A stretch of DNA of 33,328 bases from JARRLC01 sp037387425 (GCA_037387425.1 JARRLC010000024.1:1-33328), one strand, 5' to 3'. Shown: positions 1-8,586, numbered from the stretch's first letter. Made by a program: numbers and translations. Notes: generated by a model from the letters alone, not told the origin.

Positions 1-118
1 CGCTCTGCCGAAGCCTGTCATGCTTTTTATAGCCATCGCCTTATAACTCTCTCGCGGGAGAAGTCCGCCTGTCGGTGTTGAATATGCAGCCGCCATCAGG
101 CGCCATGCCAGTGGCCAG

Positions 119-159
119 CGAAATAGACGCCTCTTTAAAGTACGAAAAGAGTCTATTCG
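119..159. terminator. Terminator-like hairpin beyond a minus-strand gene
   Basis: The arms CTCTTT (131-136) and AAAGAG (146-151) pair across a nine-base loop. After a three-base bulge the stem continues outward with AATAGA (122-127) against TCTATT (152-157) and ends in a CG/CG pair. It lies about 45 bases beyond the stop codon of the minus-strand membrane protein gene, where a terminator would be expected. There is no long T run on either side, so the role is inferred. Confidence 0.4.
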
Positions 160-180
160 CAAGCTGGTGTTGCAGAAGGA

Positions 181-207
181 CGGAGATAAAGGAGATAACG
201 GAGTTAG
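181..207. repeat. Three tandem 9-base units
   Basis: CGGAGATAA, AGGAGATAA and CGGAGTTAG follow each other without a gap. The last unit overlaps the stop codon of the minus-strand gene that ends at 204. The repeat is short and may have no function. Confidence 0.5.
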
Positions 208-857
208 CTTCTAAAATCCACAGTGGGGTTGGCGATGGCTTTTTGCAGTAACACGCGTCTGGCGTTGGAGAGCGCTCTATCGGCGGCCGCCCAGATTTTC
301 TGGTCGTTGTCGGCCTGCAGATAGTCGGAGATCAGCTTTGCAGCCACCGTTCCGATGATAAGCAAGAATAACGCCGCTATGCTGCCGCTAATAAAAAACA
401 TTTTGGTTTGAATGAAATCCAGACCGCGCTGATAGACGAGCCATGCCAGCAGCATAGTCAACACGGGAAAGGTGGTGAAGAAGCTTATGCCTGTCGCTTT
501 CCACCTGCTGACTTTCGGGCGGATGCGCGCGATATTTTCGGGAAGCCGGGCAATTGCCCCGGTGGTATGATTCTCCAGGTAAATGCAATGACCGTAAGGC
601 GCGCCCTTCAACGCCGCCCAAACGGCGGTAACGGCATGCCCATTACGGAAACTCATCCCGCTATCGACGAGAACAATTTCGATCTCGCGGCCCTGGCGTT
701 GACGAAGCGCGAAGCGCTGATGGGTTTGCCCTGGACTTTTGGCCGTCCCAATCGGTTTTCTTAGGTTATTTTTCTGGTCTGTAGCTTGGTCTGCTTCTGA
801 CCAACTTTGCAGTTTTGTCACCAACCCGGTAGCCGCCCAGGCAAAAAACTCGCTCAT
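204..857 (-). CDS. Hypothetical two-helix membrane protein
   Basis: I do not recognise this 217-residue protein. The first 120 residues look soluble and include a stretch rich in Gly, His, Tyr and Asn around residues 68-100 (for example AALKGAPYGHCIYLENHTTG). Two strongly hydrophobic segments follow at about 122-141 and 153-175, joined by a short loop, and the last 40 residues are charged and probably helical. There is no obvious signal peptide. It is transcribed away from rpsL, so the two genes are divergent and share the roughly 600-base gap between them. The ribosome-binding site is weak (GCAGAGA before the ATG). The lack of stops and the hydrophobic pattern support a real gene. An inner-membrane location is inferred; no function can be assigned. 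Confidence 0.6.
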   Translation of the reverse strand: MSEFFAWAATGLVTKLQSWSEADQATDQKNNLRKPIGTAKSPGQTHQRFALRQRQGREIEIVLVDSGMSFRNGHAVTAVWAALKGAPYGHCIYLENHTTGAIARLPENIARIRPKVSRWKATGISFFTTFPVLTMLLAWLVYQRGLDFIQTKMFFISGSIAALFLLIIGTVAAKLISDYLQADNDQKIWAAADRALSNARRVLLQKAIANPTVDFRS

Positions 858-1210
858 TCTCTGCCGCCAGTTGTTGTGTATGCCGTATTACGCGTCGAGA
901 TTTCGATTGAAACTGGTATCCATTAAAATACGCACACCCTTAATGTAAACGTATTTTCTCCATTCTAGGGCAGTTCCGTCGTTGCGCAATGTGACAAAGC
1001 TGATTCTCTTAAATGGACTGCAATGTCATCTAACGCAAAAAACATTAGTGTTGCAGACCTGCCAATCATGTTTCGTCTTTTAAGTTTTGCAGTTTGAAAG
1101 CCCCCTATTTCCAATGCGCTGACAATCGGTAAAATCATGTCGCGTTTGATAAATTTGCCTTTCAAACGTAAGTATTCTGAAGAACATTAGCAAATTGGCG
1201 AATTTGAGGC

Positions 1211-1239
1211 TTGACGATTGAAAATGGCACGTCTATTTT
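1211..1239 (+). promoter_or_regulatory. Candidate sigma-70 promoter of the str operon
   Basis: TTGACG (1211-1216) is followed after exactly 17 bases by TATTTT (1234-1239). The spacing is optimal and the -35 box is one base from consensus. Transcription would start near 1246 and give a leader of about 210 bases before rpsL. It is the best match I saw in the gap; it is not experimentally supported. Confidence 0.5.
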
Positions 1240-1344
1240 CCGCAGCACTGGCCTGACAGGTGGTAGGCGCATGACGCATCATTATTGGGTGTGTCGCTGG
1301 GCCTAAACACTGTCAAGATTCTTAGAGATCAGAATTGGGCGTAT

Positions 1345-1369
1345 GACCCTCCGGCTTAGCTGGGTGGTC
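1345..1369 (+). promoter_or_regulatory. Stem-loop in the rpsL leader
   Basis: GACCCTCCGGC (1345-1355) pairs with GCTGGGTGGTC (1359-1369) over a three-base TTA loop, with one mismatch and two G-T pairs. It sits in the middle of the predicted leader about 90 bases before the rpsL start. It has no T run, so regulation or RNA stability is likelier than termination. In E. coli, S7 represses the str operon from a site between rpsL and rpsG; whether this hairpin has any such role is unknown. Confidence 0.35.
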
Positions 1370-1457
1370 CTCTCGTGATTTTGCTGGTTGATGCGCTTGA
1401 GGTAACTCCTTAGGCGTAGAGCGGTACCAGCCTTTTTTATGCTTGGTGGAACGACGT

Positions 1458-1829
1458 ATGCCAACGATACAACAGCTCATCCGCAAGCCGCGGACGCCGC
1501 AAGTCAAGCGGAATAAAGTTCCTGCGATGGAAGCTTGTCCGCAGAAACGTGGCGTTTGCACTCGCGTTTATACGACCACACCTAAGAAGCCGAACTCGGC
1601 GCTGCGCAAAGTTGCGCGCGTACGTTTGCAGAATGGGTTTGAGGTTACGAGCTATATTCCTGGCGAAGGCCATAACTTGCAGGAGCACTCGGTTGTGCTC
1701 ATTCGCGGTGGCCGTGTGAAGGACTTACCGGGTGTGCGCTACCACATCATTCGCGGTGTGCTTGATACGCAGGGCGTGGCTAAGCGCAGGCAGCGCCGCT
1801 CGAAGTATGGCGCTAAGCGTCCGAAGTAA
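1458..1829 (+). CDS. rpsL: 30S ribosomal protein S12
   Basis: This 123-residue protein is the decoding-centre protein S12. The family N-terminus MPTIQQLIRKPR fixes the start at the ATG at 1458; an in-frame codon 15 bases upstream would add a non-family MVERR. Lys43 in TPKKPNSALRK and Lys88 in GRVKDLPG are present, the residues whose substitution gives streptomycin resistance in other bacteria. Asp89, the methylthiolation site known from E. coli, is also present. It is the first gene of the str operon and is followed by rpsG after 69 bases. The promoter candidate at 1211 probably drives it. Confidence 0.98.
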   Translation: MPTIQQLIRKPRTPQVKRNKVPAMEACPQKRGVCTRVYTTTPKKPNSALRKVARVRLQNGFEVTSYIPGEGHNLQEHSVVLIRGGRVKDLPGVRYHIIRGVLDTQGVAKRRQRRSKYGAKRPK

Positions 1830-1898
1830 ACTAAAGGTTTCAATATCGCCGCAGCTTGAAAAGCTTGCGGTTAGAATAAGTCGTTAGGTGATAAAGCG

Positions 1899-2369
1899 AT
1901 GTCCCGCCGTCATAGAGCAGAAAAGCGCGAAATCATCCCCGATGCAAAATATGGGGATATTGTGCTGACAAAGTTCATGAACAGCCTGATGTATGAGGGC
2001 AAAAAGTCGGTAGCTGAGCGGATCGTGTATGGCGCGCTTGGCCGCATTGAAGATAAAGCTAAGCGCGATGCGATTCAGCTTTTCCACGAAGCGTTGGACA
2101 ATGTGAAGCCGGCTATTGAAGTTCGCTCTCGTCGTGTTGGTGGCGCCACATATCAGGTGCCAGTTGAAGTGCGGACCGAACGCCGTCAGGCGCTGGCGAT
2201 CCGCTGGATCATCACGGCTGCGCGTAAGCGTAACGAGAACACTATGGAAGAGCGACTTTCAGCCGAGCTGCTTGATGCTGTTAATAATCGGGGAACGGCG
2301 GTAAAGAAACGCGAGGATACACATCGGATGGCTGAAGCCAACCGAGTTTTCTCGCACTATCGCTGGTAG
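1899..2369 (+). CDS. rpsG: 30S ribosomal protein S7
   Basis: This 156-residue protein nucleates assembly of the 30S head by binding the 3' domain of 16S rRNA. The family N-terminus MSRRHRAEKR and the beta-hairpin segment around residues 76-91 (RSRRVGGATYQVPVEV) are present, and the length is standard. An AGGTG nine bases before the ATG supports the start. It lies between rpsL and fusA as in most bacteria. In E. coli S7 is the translational repressor of this operon; the 69-base rpsL-rpsG gap, with a GCAGCTTGAAAAGCTTGC inverted repeat near 1852-1869, is where a comparable site could be. Confidence 0.98.
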   Translation: MSRRHRAEKREIIPDAKYGDIVLTKFMNSLMYEGKKSVAERIVYGALGRIEDKAKRDAIQLFHEALDNVKPAIEVRSRRVGGATYQVPVEVRTERRQALAIRWIITAARKRNENTMEERLSAELLDAVNNRGTAVKKREDTHRMAEANRVFSHYRW

Positions 2370-2394
2370 CAGGTATTGTTGAGGATTTAGTGCC

Positions 2395-4470
2395 ATGGCA
2401 CGGCAGACGAAAATCGAGGACTACCGCAATATCGGTATCATGGCGCATATCGACGCGGGTAAGACCACGACCACAGAACGCATTCTGTTCTACACTGGTA
2501 GAAGCCATAAGATTGGTGAGGTGCATGATGGCGCCGCAACCATGGATTGGATGACGCAGGAACAGGAACGCGGCATTACAATTACGTCGGCTGCGACAAC
2601 CGCTTTTTGGAACGATAAGCGCGTCAACATCATTGACACGCCTGGTCACGTTGACTTCACCATTGAGGTGGAACGGTCCTTGCGTGTGCTCGACGGTGCA
2701 GTGGCTTTGCTGGATGCCAACCAGGGCGTTGAGCCGCAAACAGAAACTGTATGGCGCCAAGGCGATAAGTACGGCGTACCGCGCATGTTCTTCGTGAACA
2801 AGATGGACAAAATTGGCGCGGATTTTTATGCCTCTGTAGAATCTATCCATAAACGTCTTGCCGCGAAAACGCTGGTTTTGCAGCTACCTATCGGCGCTGA
2901 AAGCGAATTCAAAGGTGTCGTAGATCTTCTGAGCATGAAAGCAATCATCTGGGACGAAGAAACGCTAGGTGCTGCTTATCACGAAGAAGACATTCCGGCT
3001 GATCTGCTTGATAAGGCAAAAGAATATCGCGAAAGCCTTATTGAGACTGCGGTCGAAATGGATGAAGGCGCACTCGAAGCATATCTTGAAGGCAATGAGC
3101 CTGATGTTGATACGCTCGTGCAGCTCATCCGCAAAGGAACTTGCTCTAGCGCTTTCTATCCAGTGCTTTGTGGTTCCGCATTTAAGAATAAAGGCGTGCA
3201 GCCACTTCTTGACGCTGTGATTGCCTACCTTCCTTCGCCTCTTGAGGTCCCTGCCATTCGCGGGATTGATGTTAAGACTGAGGAAGAGACAGTCCGCAAT
3301 CCTTCTGATGATGAACCTCTTGCCGTCCTGGCGTTTAAGGTTATGGATGACCCATTTGTTGGTACGCTCACATTCTGCCGTATCTACTCGGGAAAAATCG
3401 AAAGCGGTATGAGCATTGTGAATTCCACGCGCGACAAGAAAGAGCGCGTAGGTCGCATGTTGATGATGCACGCAAATAACCGCGAAGACGTCAAGGAAGC
3501 ATTTGCCGGTGATATCGTAGCATTAGCTGGCCTGAAAGATGTGCGTACCGGTGATACGCTTTGCGGTACGAATAAGCCTGTCATCCTGGAGCGTATGGAA
3601 TTCCCCGATCCGGTTATCGAAATCGCTATTGAGCCGAAATCGAAGGCCGACCAGGAAAAATTGGGCATTGCTCTGCAAAAGCTTGCTGCTGAAGATCCGT
3701 CATTCCGCGTTTCCACGGATGCAGAATCGGGGCAGACTATTCTTAGAGGGATGGGCGAACTTCACCTTGACATTAAAGTCGATGTATTGAAGCGCACATA
3801 TAAAGTAGACGCTAATATCGGCGCGCCGCAAGTTGCCTATCGCGAAACAATCACGCGCAAAACTGAAGTTGACTACACGCATAAAAAGCAGAGTGGCGGT
3901 TCAGGCCAATTTGCGCGTGTGAAACTTGAGATTGAGCCTGGCGATCCAGGAACCGGTTTTGTTTTCGAAAGCAAGATCGTCGGCGGCTCTGTGCCGAAGG
4001 AATATATTCCGGGCGTTGAAAAAGGCCTCAAGAGTGTACTGGATAACGGTGTACTCGCAGGTTTCCCGGTTATTGACTTGAAGGTAACACTGATAGACGG
4101 CGCTTATCACGAAGTTGACTCAAGCGCGCTGGCCTTTGAAATCGCGGCGCGCGCAGCACTCCGTGAAGGTATGCAAAAGGCCGCACCGAAACTGCTTGAA
4201 CCGATCATGAAGGTCGAAGTTATTTCGCCTGAAGAGTATCTCGGCGGTATTATTGGCGATTTGACAAGTCGTCGTGGCCAGGTGCTCGGTCAGGAAATGC
4301 GTGGCAATGCGACAGTTATGAATGCGCTGGTGCCACTAGCTAATATGTTCGGTTATGTGAATACCCTGCGTTCAATGAGTCAGGGGCGCGCGCAATTTAC
4401 TATGCAGTTCGAGCATTACGCGCAAGTGCCACAAAATGTGGCTGAAGAAGTACAGGCGAAGTTTGCTTAA
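2395..4470 (+). CDS. fusA: Elongation factor G
   Basis: This 691-residue translational GTPase drives translocation of tRNA and mRNA on the ribosome and, with RRF, ribosome recycling. The G1 loop AHIDAGKT is at 17-24, the switch region ERGITI near 58-63, DTPGH at 81-85 and NKMD at 135-138. Domains II to V follow at full length, including the domain IV segment ending in the LRSMSQGRAQFTMQFEHY region near the C-terminus. A GAGGA ribosome-binding site precedes the ATG. It sits between rpsG and tuf in the canonical str order, with no sign of truncation. Confidence 0.99.
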   Translation: MARQTKIEDYRNIGIMAHIDAGKTTTTERILFYTGRSHKIGEVHDGAATMDWMTQEQERGITITSAATTAFWNDKRVNIIDTPGHVDFTIEVERSLRVLDGAVALLDANQGVEPQTETVWRQGDKYGVPRMFFVNKMDKIGADFYASVESIHKRLAAKTLVLQLPIGAESEFKGVVDLLSMKAIIWDEETLGAAYHEEDIPADLLDKAKEYRESLIETAVEMDEGALEAYLEGNEPDVDTLVQLIRKGTCSSAFYPVLCGSAFKNKGVQPLLDAVIAYLPSPLEVPAIRGIDVKTEEETVRNPSDDEPLAVLAFKVMDDPFVGTLTFCRIYSGKIESGMSIVNSTRDKKERVGRMLMMHANNREDVKEAFAGDIVALAGLKDVRTGDTLCGTNKPVILERMEFPDPVIEIAIEPKSKADQEKLGIALQKLAAEDPSFRVSTDAESGQTILRGMGELHLDIKVDVLKRTYKVDANIGAPQVAYRETITRKTEVDYTHKKQSGGSGQFARVKLEIEPGDPGTGFVFESKIVGGSVPKEYIPGVEKGLKSVLDNGVLAGFPVIDLKVTLIDGAYHEVDSSALAFEIAARAALREGMQKAAPKLLEPIMKVEVISPEEYLGGIIGDLTSRRGQVLGQEMRGNATVMNALVPLANMFGYVNTLRSMSQGRAQFTMQFEHYAQVPQNVAEEVQAKFA

Positions 4471-4524
4471 TTCGCTGAGTGGTCTTGGAAAAAACGCCAA
4501 GAAGTAGAAGAGACGGAGAGCCAG

Positions 4525-5715
4525 ATGGCCAAGCAAAAATTTGAACGCACGAAGCCTCACGTGAACATTGGGACCATTGGACACGTTGATCACGGTAAAA
4601 CTACACTGACCGCGGCTATCACTAAGACATTGGCTGAGGTTGGTGGTGCTGAATTCCAAGCCTATGACCAGATCGACAAGGCTCCGGAAGAGCGCGCTCG
4701 CGGTATTACGATTTCCACGGCACACGTTGAGTATGAGACGGACAATCGTCACTATGCTCACGTCGACTGCCCTGGCCACGCCGACTACGTGAAGAACATG
4801 ATCACGGGCGCTGCGCAGATGGACGGAGCAATCCTGGTGGTTTCAGCCGCTGACGGCCCGATGCCTCAGACACGCGAGCATATTCTGCTTGCCCGTCAGG
4901 TGGGTGTGCCGGCTCTGGTCGTTTACCTGAACAAAGTTGATATGGTTGATGACCCAGAACTTCTGGAACTTGTTGAGCTTGAAGTTCGTGAGCTGCTTTC
5001 TTCTTACGAATTCCCAGGCGACGATATTCCGATCGTCAAGGGTTCTGCTCTTGTTGCGCTTGAAGGTGGCGATGAGACCATGGGCAAGAATTCCATTCTG
5101 GAGCTCATGAAAGAAGTTGACGCTTACATTCCCCAGCCTGAGCGTCCGAAGGATCTTCCTTTCCTTATGCCGATTGAAGACGTGTTCTCAATCTCTGGCC
5201 GTGGCACCGTGGTAACAGGACGCGTCGAGCGTGGTGTTGTCAAGGTTGGTGAAGAAGTTGAGATCGTTGGTATCAAGGATACTTCGAAGACCACTGTTAC
5301 AGGCGTGGAAATGTTCCGCAAGCTGCTCGATCAGGGTGAGGCTGGCGACAACGTAGGCTGCTTGCTGCGTGGTGTTGATCGCGAGAAGGTGGAGCGCGGC
5401 CAAGTGCTGTGTAAACCGGGTTCCGTGACGCCGCATACACAGTTCAAGGCAGAAGCTTACATTCTGACAAAAGATGAAGGTGGTCGTCATACACCATTCT
5501 TCACGAACTACCGTCCGCAGTTTTACTTCCGCACGACAGACGTGACCGGAGTTGTGACACTGCCGGAAGGAACGGAAATGGTGATGCCAGGTGATAACGT
5601 TTCGATGCAAGTCGAACTGATTGTGCCTATCGCTATGGAAGAAAAGCTGCGCTTCGCTATTCGCGAAGGCGGTCGTACCGTGGGCGCAGGCGTCGTTGCC
5701 AGCATCATTAAATAG
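4525..5715 (+). CDS. tuf: Elongation factor Tu
   Basis: This 396-residue GTPase brings aminoacyl-tRNA to the ribosomal A site. It shows GHVDHGKT at 19-26, the ERARGITIST switch, DCPGH at 81-85 and NKVD at 136-139. Domains II and III are complete and end in the family motif GGRTVGAGVVASIIK. The start is supported by GGAGAG shortly upstream. It closes the str section and is followed closely by rpsJ, with a hairpin between the two. Many alphaproteobacteria carry a second tuf copy; the window cannot tell whether this genome does. Confidence 0.99.
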   Translation: MAKQKFERTKPHVNIGTIGHVDHGKTTLTAAITKTLAEVGGAEFQAYDQIDKAPEERARGITISTAHVEYETDNRHYAHVDCPGHADYVKNMITGAAQMDGAILVVSAADGPMPQTREHILLARQVGVPALVVYLNKVDMVDDPELLELVELEVRELLSSYEFPGDDIPIVKGSALVALEGGDETMGKNSILELMKEVDAYIPQPERPKDLPFLMPIEDVFSISGRGTVVTGRVERGVVKVGEEVEIVGIKDTSKTTVTGVEMFRKLLDQGEAGDNVGCLLRGVDREKVERGQVLCKPGSVTPHTQFKAEAYILTKDEGGRHTPFFTNYRPQFYFRTTDVTGVVTLPEGTEMVMPGDNVSMQVELIVPIAMEEKLRFAIREGGRTVGAGVVASIIK

Positions 5716-5724
5716 TGTGAATTG

Positions 5725-5750
5725 AGAGGGCGTCCCTTGAGGCGCCCCCT
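5725..5750 (+). promoter_or_regulatory. Stem-loop between tuf and rpsJ
   Basis: GGGCGTC (5728-5734) pairs with GGCGCCC (5741-5747), with one G-T pair and a six-base loop. Two further pairs extend the stem outside a mismatch. It ends just before the rpsJ ribosome-binding site and has only a weak pyrimidine tail. It could be an attenuator or RNA-processing site at the str/S10 boundary. Confidence 0.4.
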
Positions 5751-5766
5751 TCCAGAGGCAATGGAT

Positions 5767-6075
5767 ATGCAAGGCCAAACTATCCGGATCCGGCTCAAGG
5801 CGTTTGATCATCGTGTATTGGACGCTTCGACCAAGGAAATCGTAAATACCGCGAAACGGACGGGTGCGGAAGTCCGCGGGCCTATTCCGCTGCCGACCAG
5901 GATTGAAAAGTTCACCGTCAACCGCTCGCCGCACATCGATAAGAAGAGTCGCGAGCAGTTTGAAATGCGCACCCATAAACGGCTTATCGATATTGTCGAT
6001 CCTACGCCGCAAACGGTCGATGCACTAATGAAGCTCGATTTGGCGGCAGGTGTTGATGTTGAGATTAAGCTCTAA
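5767..6075 (+). CDS. rpsJ: 30S ribosomal protein S10
   Basis: S10 belongs to the 30S head and, as NusE, also to the transcription antitermination complex. The longest frame begins further upstream, but the family N-terminus (x)QxIRIRLKAFDH points to the ATG at 5767, which gives 102 residues. The ribosome-binding site AGAGG (5754-5758) lies eight bases from this ATG, against two bases from the ATG at 5761. Typical segments GPIPLPTR and RTHKRLIDI are present. It opens the S10 section. Confidence 0.96.
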   Translation: MQGQTIRIRLKAFDHRVLDASTKEIVNTAKRTGAEVRGPIPLPTRIEKFTVNRSPHIDKKSREQFEMRTHKRLIDIVDPTPQTVDALMKLDLAAGVDVEIKL

Positions 6076-6100
6076 AGAATTGGACTTCCGAGGCAGCTCG

Positions 6101-6814
6101 ATGCGGTCAGGTGTCATAGCACAGAAGATGGGGATGACCCGGATCTTCACAGAGGGCGGAGAACACGTTCCCGTCACCGTGTTGAAGATCGATTCATGCA
6201 AGGTCATTGCTCATCGTACTCAAGAGAAGAACGGCTATACCGCGCTTCAGCTCGGTGCCGGTCTGGCAAAGGTAAAGAATGTTTCGCGTGCTGAACGTGG
6301 TCATTTTGCCGTTGCTAAAGTGGAGCCGTCCAGCACGGTGGCAGAATTCCGGGTTAGTCCTGAGAATTTGATCGAAGTTGGCGCAGAAATTACTGCCGAT
6401 CACTTCGTCGCCGGTCAGTTGGTCGACGTTACGGGAACAAGCATAGGCCGCGGTTTTGCTGGCGCGATGAAGCGTCATAACTTCGGTGGCCTTCGCGCTT
6501 CGCACGGCGTGTCTATCACGCACCGTAGCCATGGTTCTACAGGTCAACGCCAGGATCCCGGCAAGGTGTTCAAAGGCAAGAAAATGGCTGGCCATATGGG
6601 CGATGTACGTACGACCACTCAAAATTTGGTGGTGGTTCGTACGGATGTCAATCGCGGGCTTGTCATGGTGCGTGGAGCGGTGCCTGGTGCAAAAGGCGGA
6701 TGGGTCTTGTTGCGCGATGCCGTAAAAGGTGGCGTGCCGGACAGTGTGCCAAAGCCTGGCGCATTCCGTGGACCTGCCAATGGCGGCGCCGAAAGCGGTA
6801 ATGGGGAAGGCTAG
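6101..6814 (+). CDS. rplC: 50S ribosomal protein L3
   Basis: L3 binds near the 3' end of 23S rRNA and reaches towards the peptidyl transferase centre. The start MRSGVIAQKMGMTRIF at 6101 matches alphaproteobacterial L3; a longer frame into rpsJ is not family-like. The protein has 237 residues against 209 in E. coli, the excess being a Gly/Pro-rich C-terminal tail usual for alphaproteobacteria. Gln151 in QRQDPGKVFKGKKMAGHMG corresponds to the methylated Gln150 of E. coli. rplD starts two bases after its stop. Confidence 0.97.
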   Translation: MRSGVIAQKMGMTRIFTEGGEHVPVTVLKIDSCKVIAHRTQEKNGYTALQLGAGLAKVKNVSRAERGHFAVAKVEPSSTVAEFRVSPENLIEVGAEITADHFVAGQLVDVTGTSIGRGFAGAMKRHNFGGLRASHGVSITHRSHGSTGQRQDPGKVFKGKKMAGHMGDVRTTTQNLVVVRTDVNRGLVMVRGAVPGAKGGWVLLRDAVKGGVPDSVPKPGAFRGPANGGAESGNGEG

Positions 6815-6816
6815 CC

Positions 6817-7437
6817 ATGAAAGCGGATGTAACAACACTTGACGCGAAAAAGGCTGGCACGGTTGATCTGCCTGAAGAAGTCTTTGGCTTGGAACCGCGT
6901 GCTGACATTTTGCATCGTATGGTGCGCTATCAGCTGCTAAAGCGGCAGGCAGGGACGCATCAGGCGAAAGATCGCTCCTTGGTCGCTGGTCGACATCAGA
7001 AGATGTACAAGCAAAAAGGCACTGGTCGCGCCCGTCATGGCACTAGATTAGCGCCTCAGTTTCGTGGTGGTGGTAAAGCGTTTGGACCTGTTCCACGCAG
7101 TCATGCCATTGAACTGCCGAAGCGTGTACGCGCTCTGGCTCTTAAGCATGCGCTGTCTTCGAAGGTGAAGGCGAACGAGCTTATCATTCTTGAGAAGGCT
7201 GAGCTGTCTGAAGCCAAAACGAAAACGTTGAAGACGCATTTCGCTTCGCTGGGGCTGGAATCTGCACTGATTATCGGTGGCGCTGAGTTGGACACGAATT
7301 TTTCGTTGGCAGCACGGAACATCCCGAATGTAGATGTGCTTCCGGCGGCAGGTCTTAACGTTTACGACATCCTTCGGCGCCGGAAATTGGTGCTGACCAA
7401 AGCCGCCCTTGAGGCGATCGGGGAGCGCTTCAAATGA
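6817..7437 (+). CDS. rplD: 50S ribosomal protein L4
   Basis: This 206-residue protein binds 23S rRNA and its extended loop lines the peptide exit tunnel. The loop segment with KQKGTGRARHGTR is clear. In E. coli L4 also represses the S10 operon by attenuation in the leader; that mechanism is mainly gammaproteobacterial, and no matching leader is evident here. Its GGGAAGG ribosome-binding site lies inside the end of rplC, and the last four bases overlap the rplW start (ATGA), so translation is probably coupled on both sides. Confidence 0.97.
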   Translation: MKADVTTLDAKKAGTVDLPEEVFGLEPRADILHRMVRYQLLKRQAGTHQAKDRSLVAGRHQKMYKQKGTGRARHGTRLAPQFRGGGKAFGPVPRSHAIELPKRVRALALKHALSSKVKANELIILEKAELSEAKTKTLKTHFASLGLESALIIGGAELDTNFSLAARNIPNVDVLPAAGLNVYDILRRRKLVLTKAALEAIGERFK

Positions 7438-7727
7438 AGGAAGCCGAACTTTACGACGTCATCGTAGCTCCGGTAATCACCGAAAAGGCAACGATGGCTT
7501 CAGAACATAATCAGGTCGTGTTTAAGGTCCGCAAGACCGCGACCAAGCCACAGATACAGGAAGCTGTTGAGAGGCTCTTCAATGTGAAGGTTAAAGCCGT
7601 CAATACGCTGAACCGCGCAGGCAAAGTTAAGCGCTTTCGCGGGTTCCTGGGTAAACAGAATGACATGAAAAAAGCGATCGTGACGCTCGAAGAAGGGCAC
7701 TCCATCGACATCACGACCGGATTGTAA
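7434..7727 (+). CDS. rplW: 50S ribosomal protein L23
   Basis: L23 lies at the tunnel exit and is the docking site for trigger factor and SRP. The 97-residue length, the segment APVITEKATMASE at the N-terminus and the NVKVKAVNTLNRAGKVKRFRG-like RNA-binding loop identify it. The start overlaps the rplD stop in an ATGA junction. The downstream neighbour rplB follows after 19 bases. Confidence 0.97.
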   Translation: MKEAELYDVIVAPVITEKATMASEHNQVVFKVRKTATKPQIQEAVERLFNVKVKAVNTLNRAGKVKRFRGFLGKQNDMKKAIVTLEEGHSIDITTGL

Positions 7728-7746
7728 GCACAAGGCGCGATAAGCT

Positions 7747-8577
7747 ATGGCTTTGAAAACTTATAGACCAACATCGCCCGGCAGACGCGAGCTTGTGTTG
7801 GTTGATCGTTCCAGCCTCTGGAAGGGCAAGCCCCTTAAGAAACTGACAGAAGGTTTGTCAGAAAAGGCTGGTCGTAATAATCATGGCCGTATAACGGCTC
7901 GGCGTCGCGGTGGCGGGCATAAGCGCAGCTACCGGATAATTGACTTTAAACGCCGTAAGGTTGATATGCCAGCTATCGTTGAGCGGCTGGAATACGATCC
8001 TAATCGGACGGCATTTATTGCGCTTATTAAGTATGAGGATGGTGAACAGGCATACATCCTGGCACCGCAACGTCTTGGTGTAGGCGATAAAGTAATTGCA
8101 GGAAGCCAGGTTGACGTTAAGCCAGGCAATGCGATGCCTTTAAGCAGCATGCCCATTGGCACTATCGTCCATAATATTGAACTTCGCCAAGGTCGTGGCG
8201 GTCAGATTGCGCGTTCGGCAGGATGTTATGCTCAGCTTGCTGGTCGTGACGCTGGTTACGCAATTCTGAAGCTGAACTCTGGCGAAACCCGTATGGTCCG
8301 CGCTGAATGTATGGCGACTGTGGGCGCGGTGTCCAATCCGGATAACGCGAACATCAGTATCGGCAAAGCTGGTCGTAATCGCTGGCTTGGCAAGCGTCCT
8401 TCAGTTCGCGGTGTGGCCATGAACCCGATCGATCACCCTCATGGTGGCGGTGAAGGCCGTACCTCAGGTGGTCGTTGTCCGGTTACGCCATGGGGTAAGG
8501 GCACCAAGGGTAATAAGACACGTAAGAACAGAGCGACGGATAAATACATTATCCGTAGCCGCCATAAGGCTAAATAG
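7747..8577 (+). CDS. rplB: 50S ribosomal protein L2
   Basis: This 276-residue protein is one of the most conserved of the large subunit, needed for subunit joining and for peptidyl transferase activity. The signature NPIDHPHGGGEGR is at 226-238, with His230 corresponding to the important His229 of E. coli. The basic N-terminal and C-terminal tails are intact. rpsS starts nine bases after its stop, its ribosome-binding site overlapping the stop codon. Confidence 0.98.
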   Translation: MALKTYRPTSPGRRELVLVDRSSLWKGKPLKKLTEGLSEKAGRNNHGRITARRRGGGHKRSYRIIDFKRRKVDMPAIVERLEYDPNRTAFIALIKYEDGEQAYILAPQRLGVGDKVIAGSQVDVKPGNAMPLSSMPIGTIVHNIELRQGRGGQIARSAGCYAQLAGRDAGYAILKLNSGETRMVRAECMATVGAVSNPDNANISIGKAGRNRWLGKRPSVRGVAMNPIDHPHGGGEGRTSGGRCPVTPWGKGTKGNKTRKNRATDKYIIRSRHKAK

Positions 8578-8586
8578 GAGAGAGGC

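Larger units (their letters stand above)
858..1457. other. 600-base gap: divergent control region and rpsL leader
   Basis: This stretch lies between the divergent membrane-protein gene and rpsL. Its first 350 bases are AT-rich and show no convincing gene. A 66-codon reading frame on the minus strand starts with TTG and has no ribosome-binding site. The rightmost 250 bases hold a sigma-70-like promoter and a hairpin that belong to the str operon. In many bacteria rpoBC stands just upstream of rpsL; here it does not, so the operon needs its own promoter in this gap. Confidence 0.5.

Noticed and set aside
1..203. Possible coding end at the left edge
   Set aside because: No frame runs far: plus-strand frames stop within 26 codons, and no family sequence is visible. 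Only the hairpin and the 9-base repeats can be supported.
965..1165. 66-codon minus-strand frame upstream of the membrane protein gene
   Set aside because: It starts with TTG, has no ribosome-binding site and shows no recognisable sequence.
1443..1457. Longer S12 start
   Set aside because: The five extra residues MVERR are not found at the N-terminus of S12, and the stretch GGTGGAACG there serves better as the ribosome-binding site of the ATG at 1458.
5188..6012. Antisense reading frame of 274 codons across tuf and rpsJ
   Set aside because: It lies opposite two strongly conserved genes, has no family-like sequence and is explained by codon bias of the sense strand. The same holds for the antisense frames over fusA, rplB, rplC, rpsE and the PBP gene.
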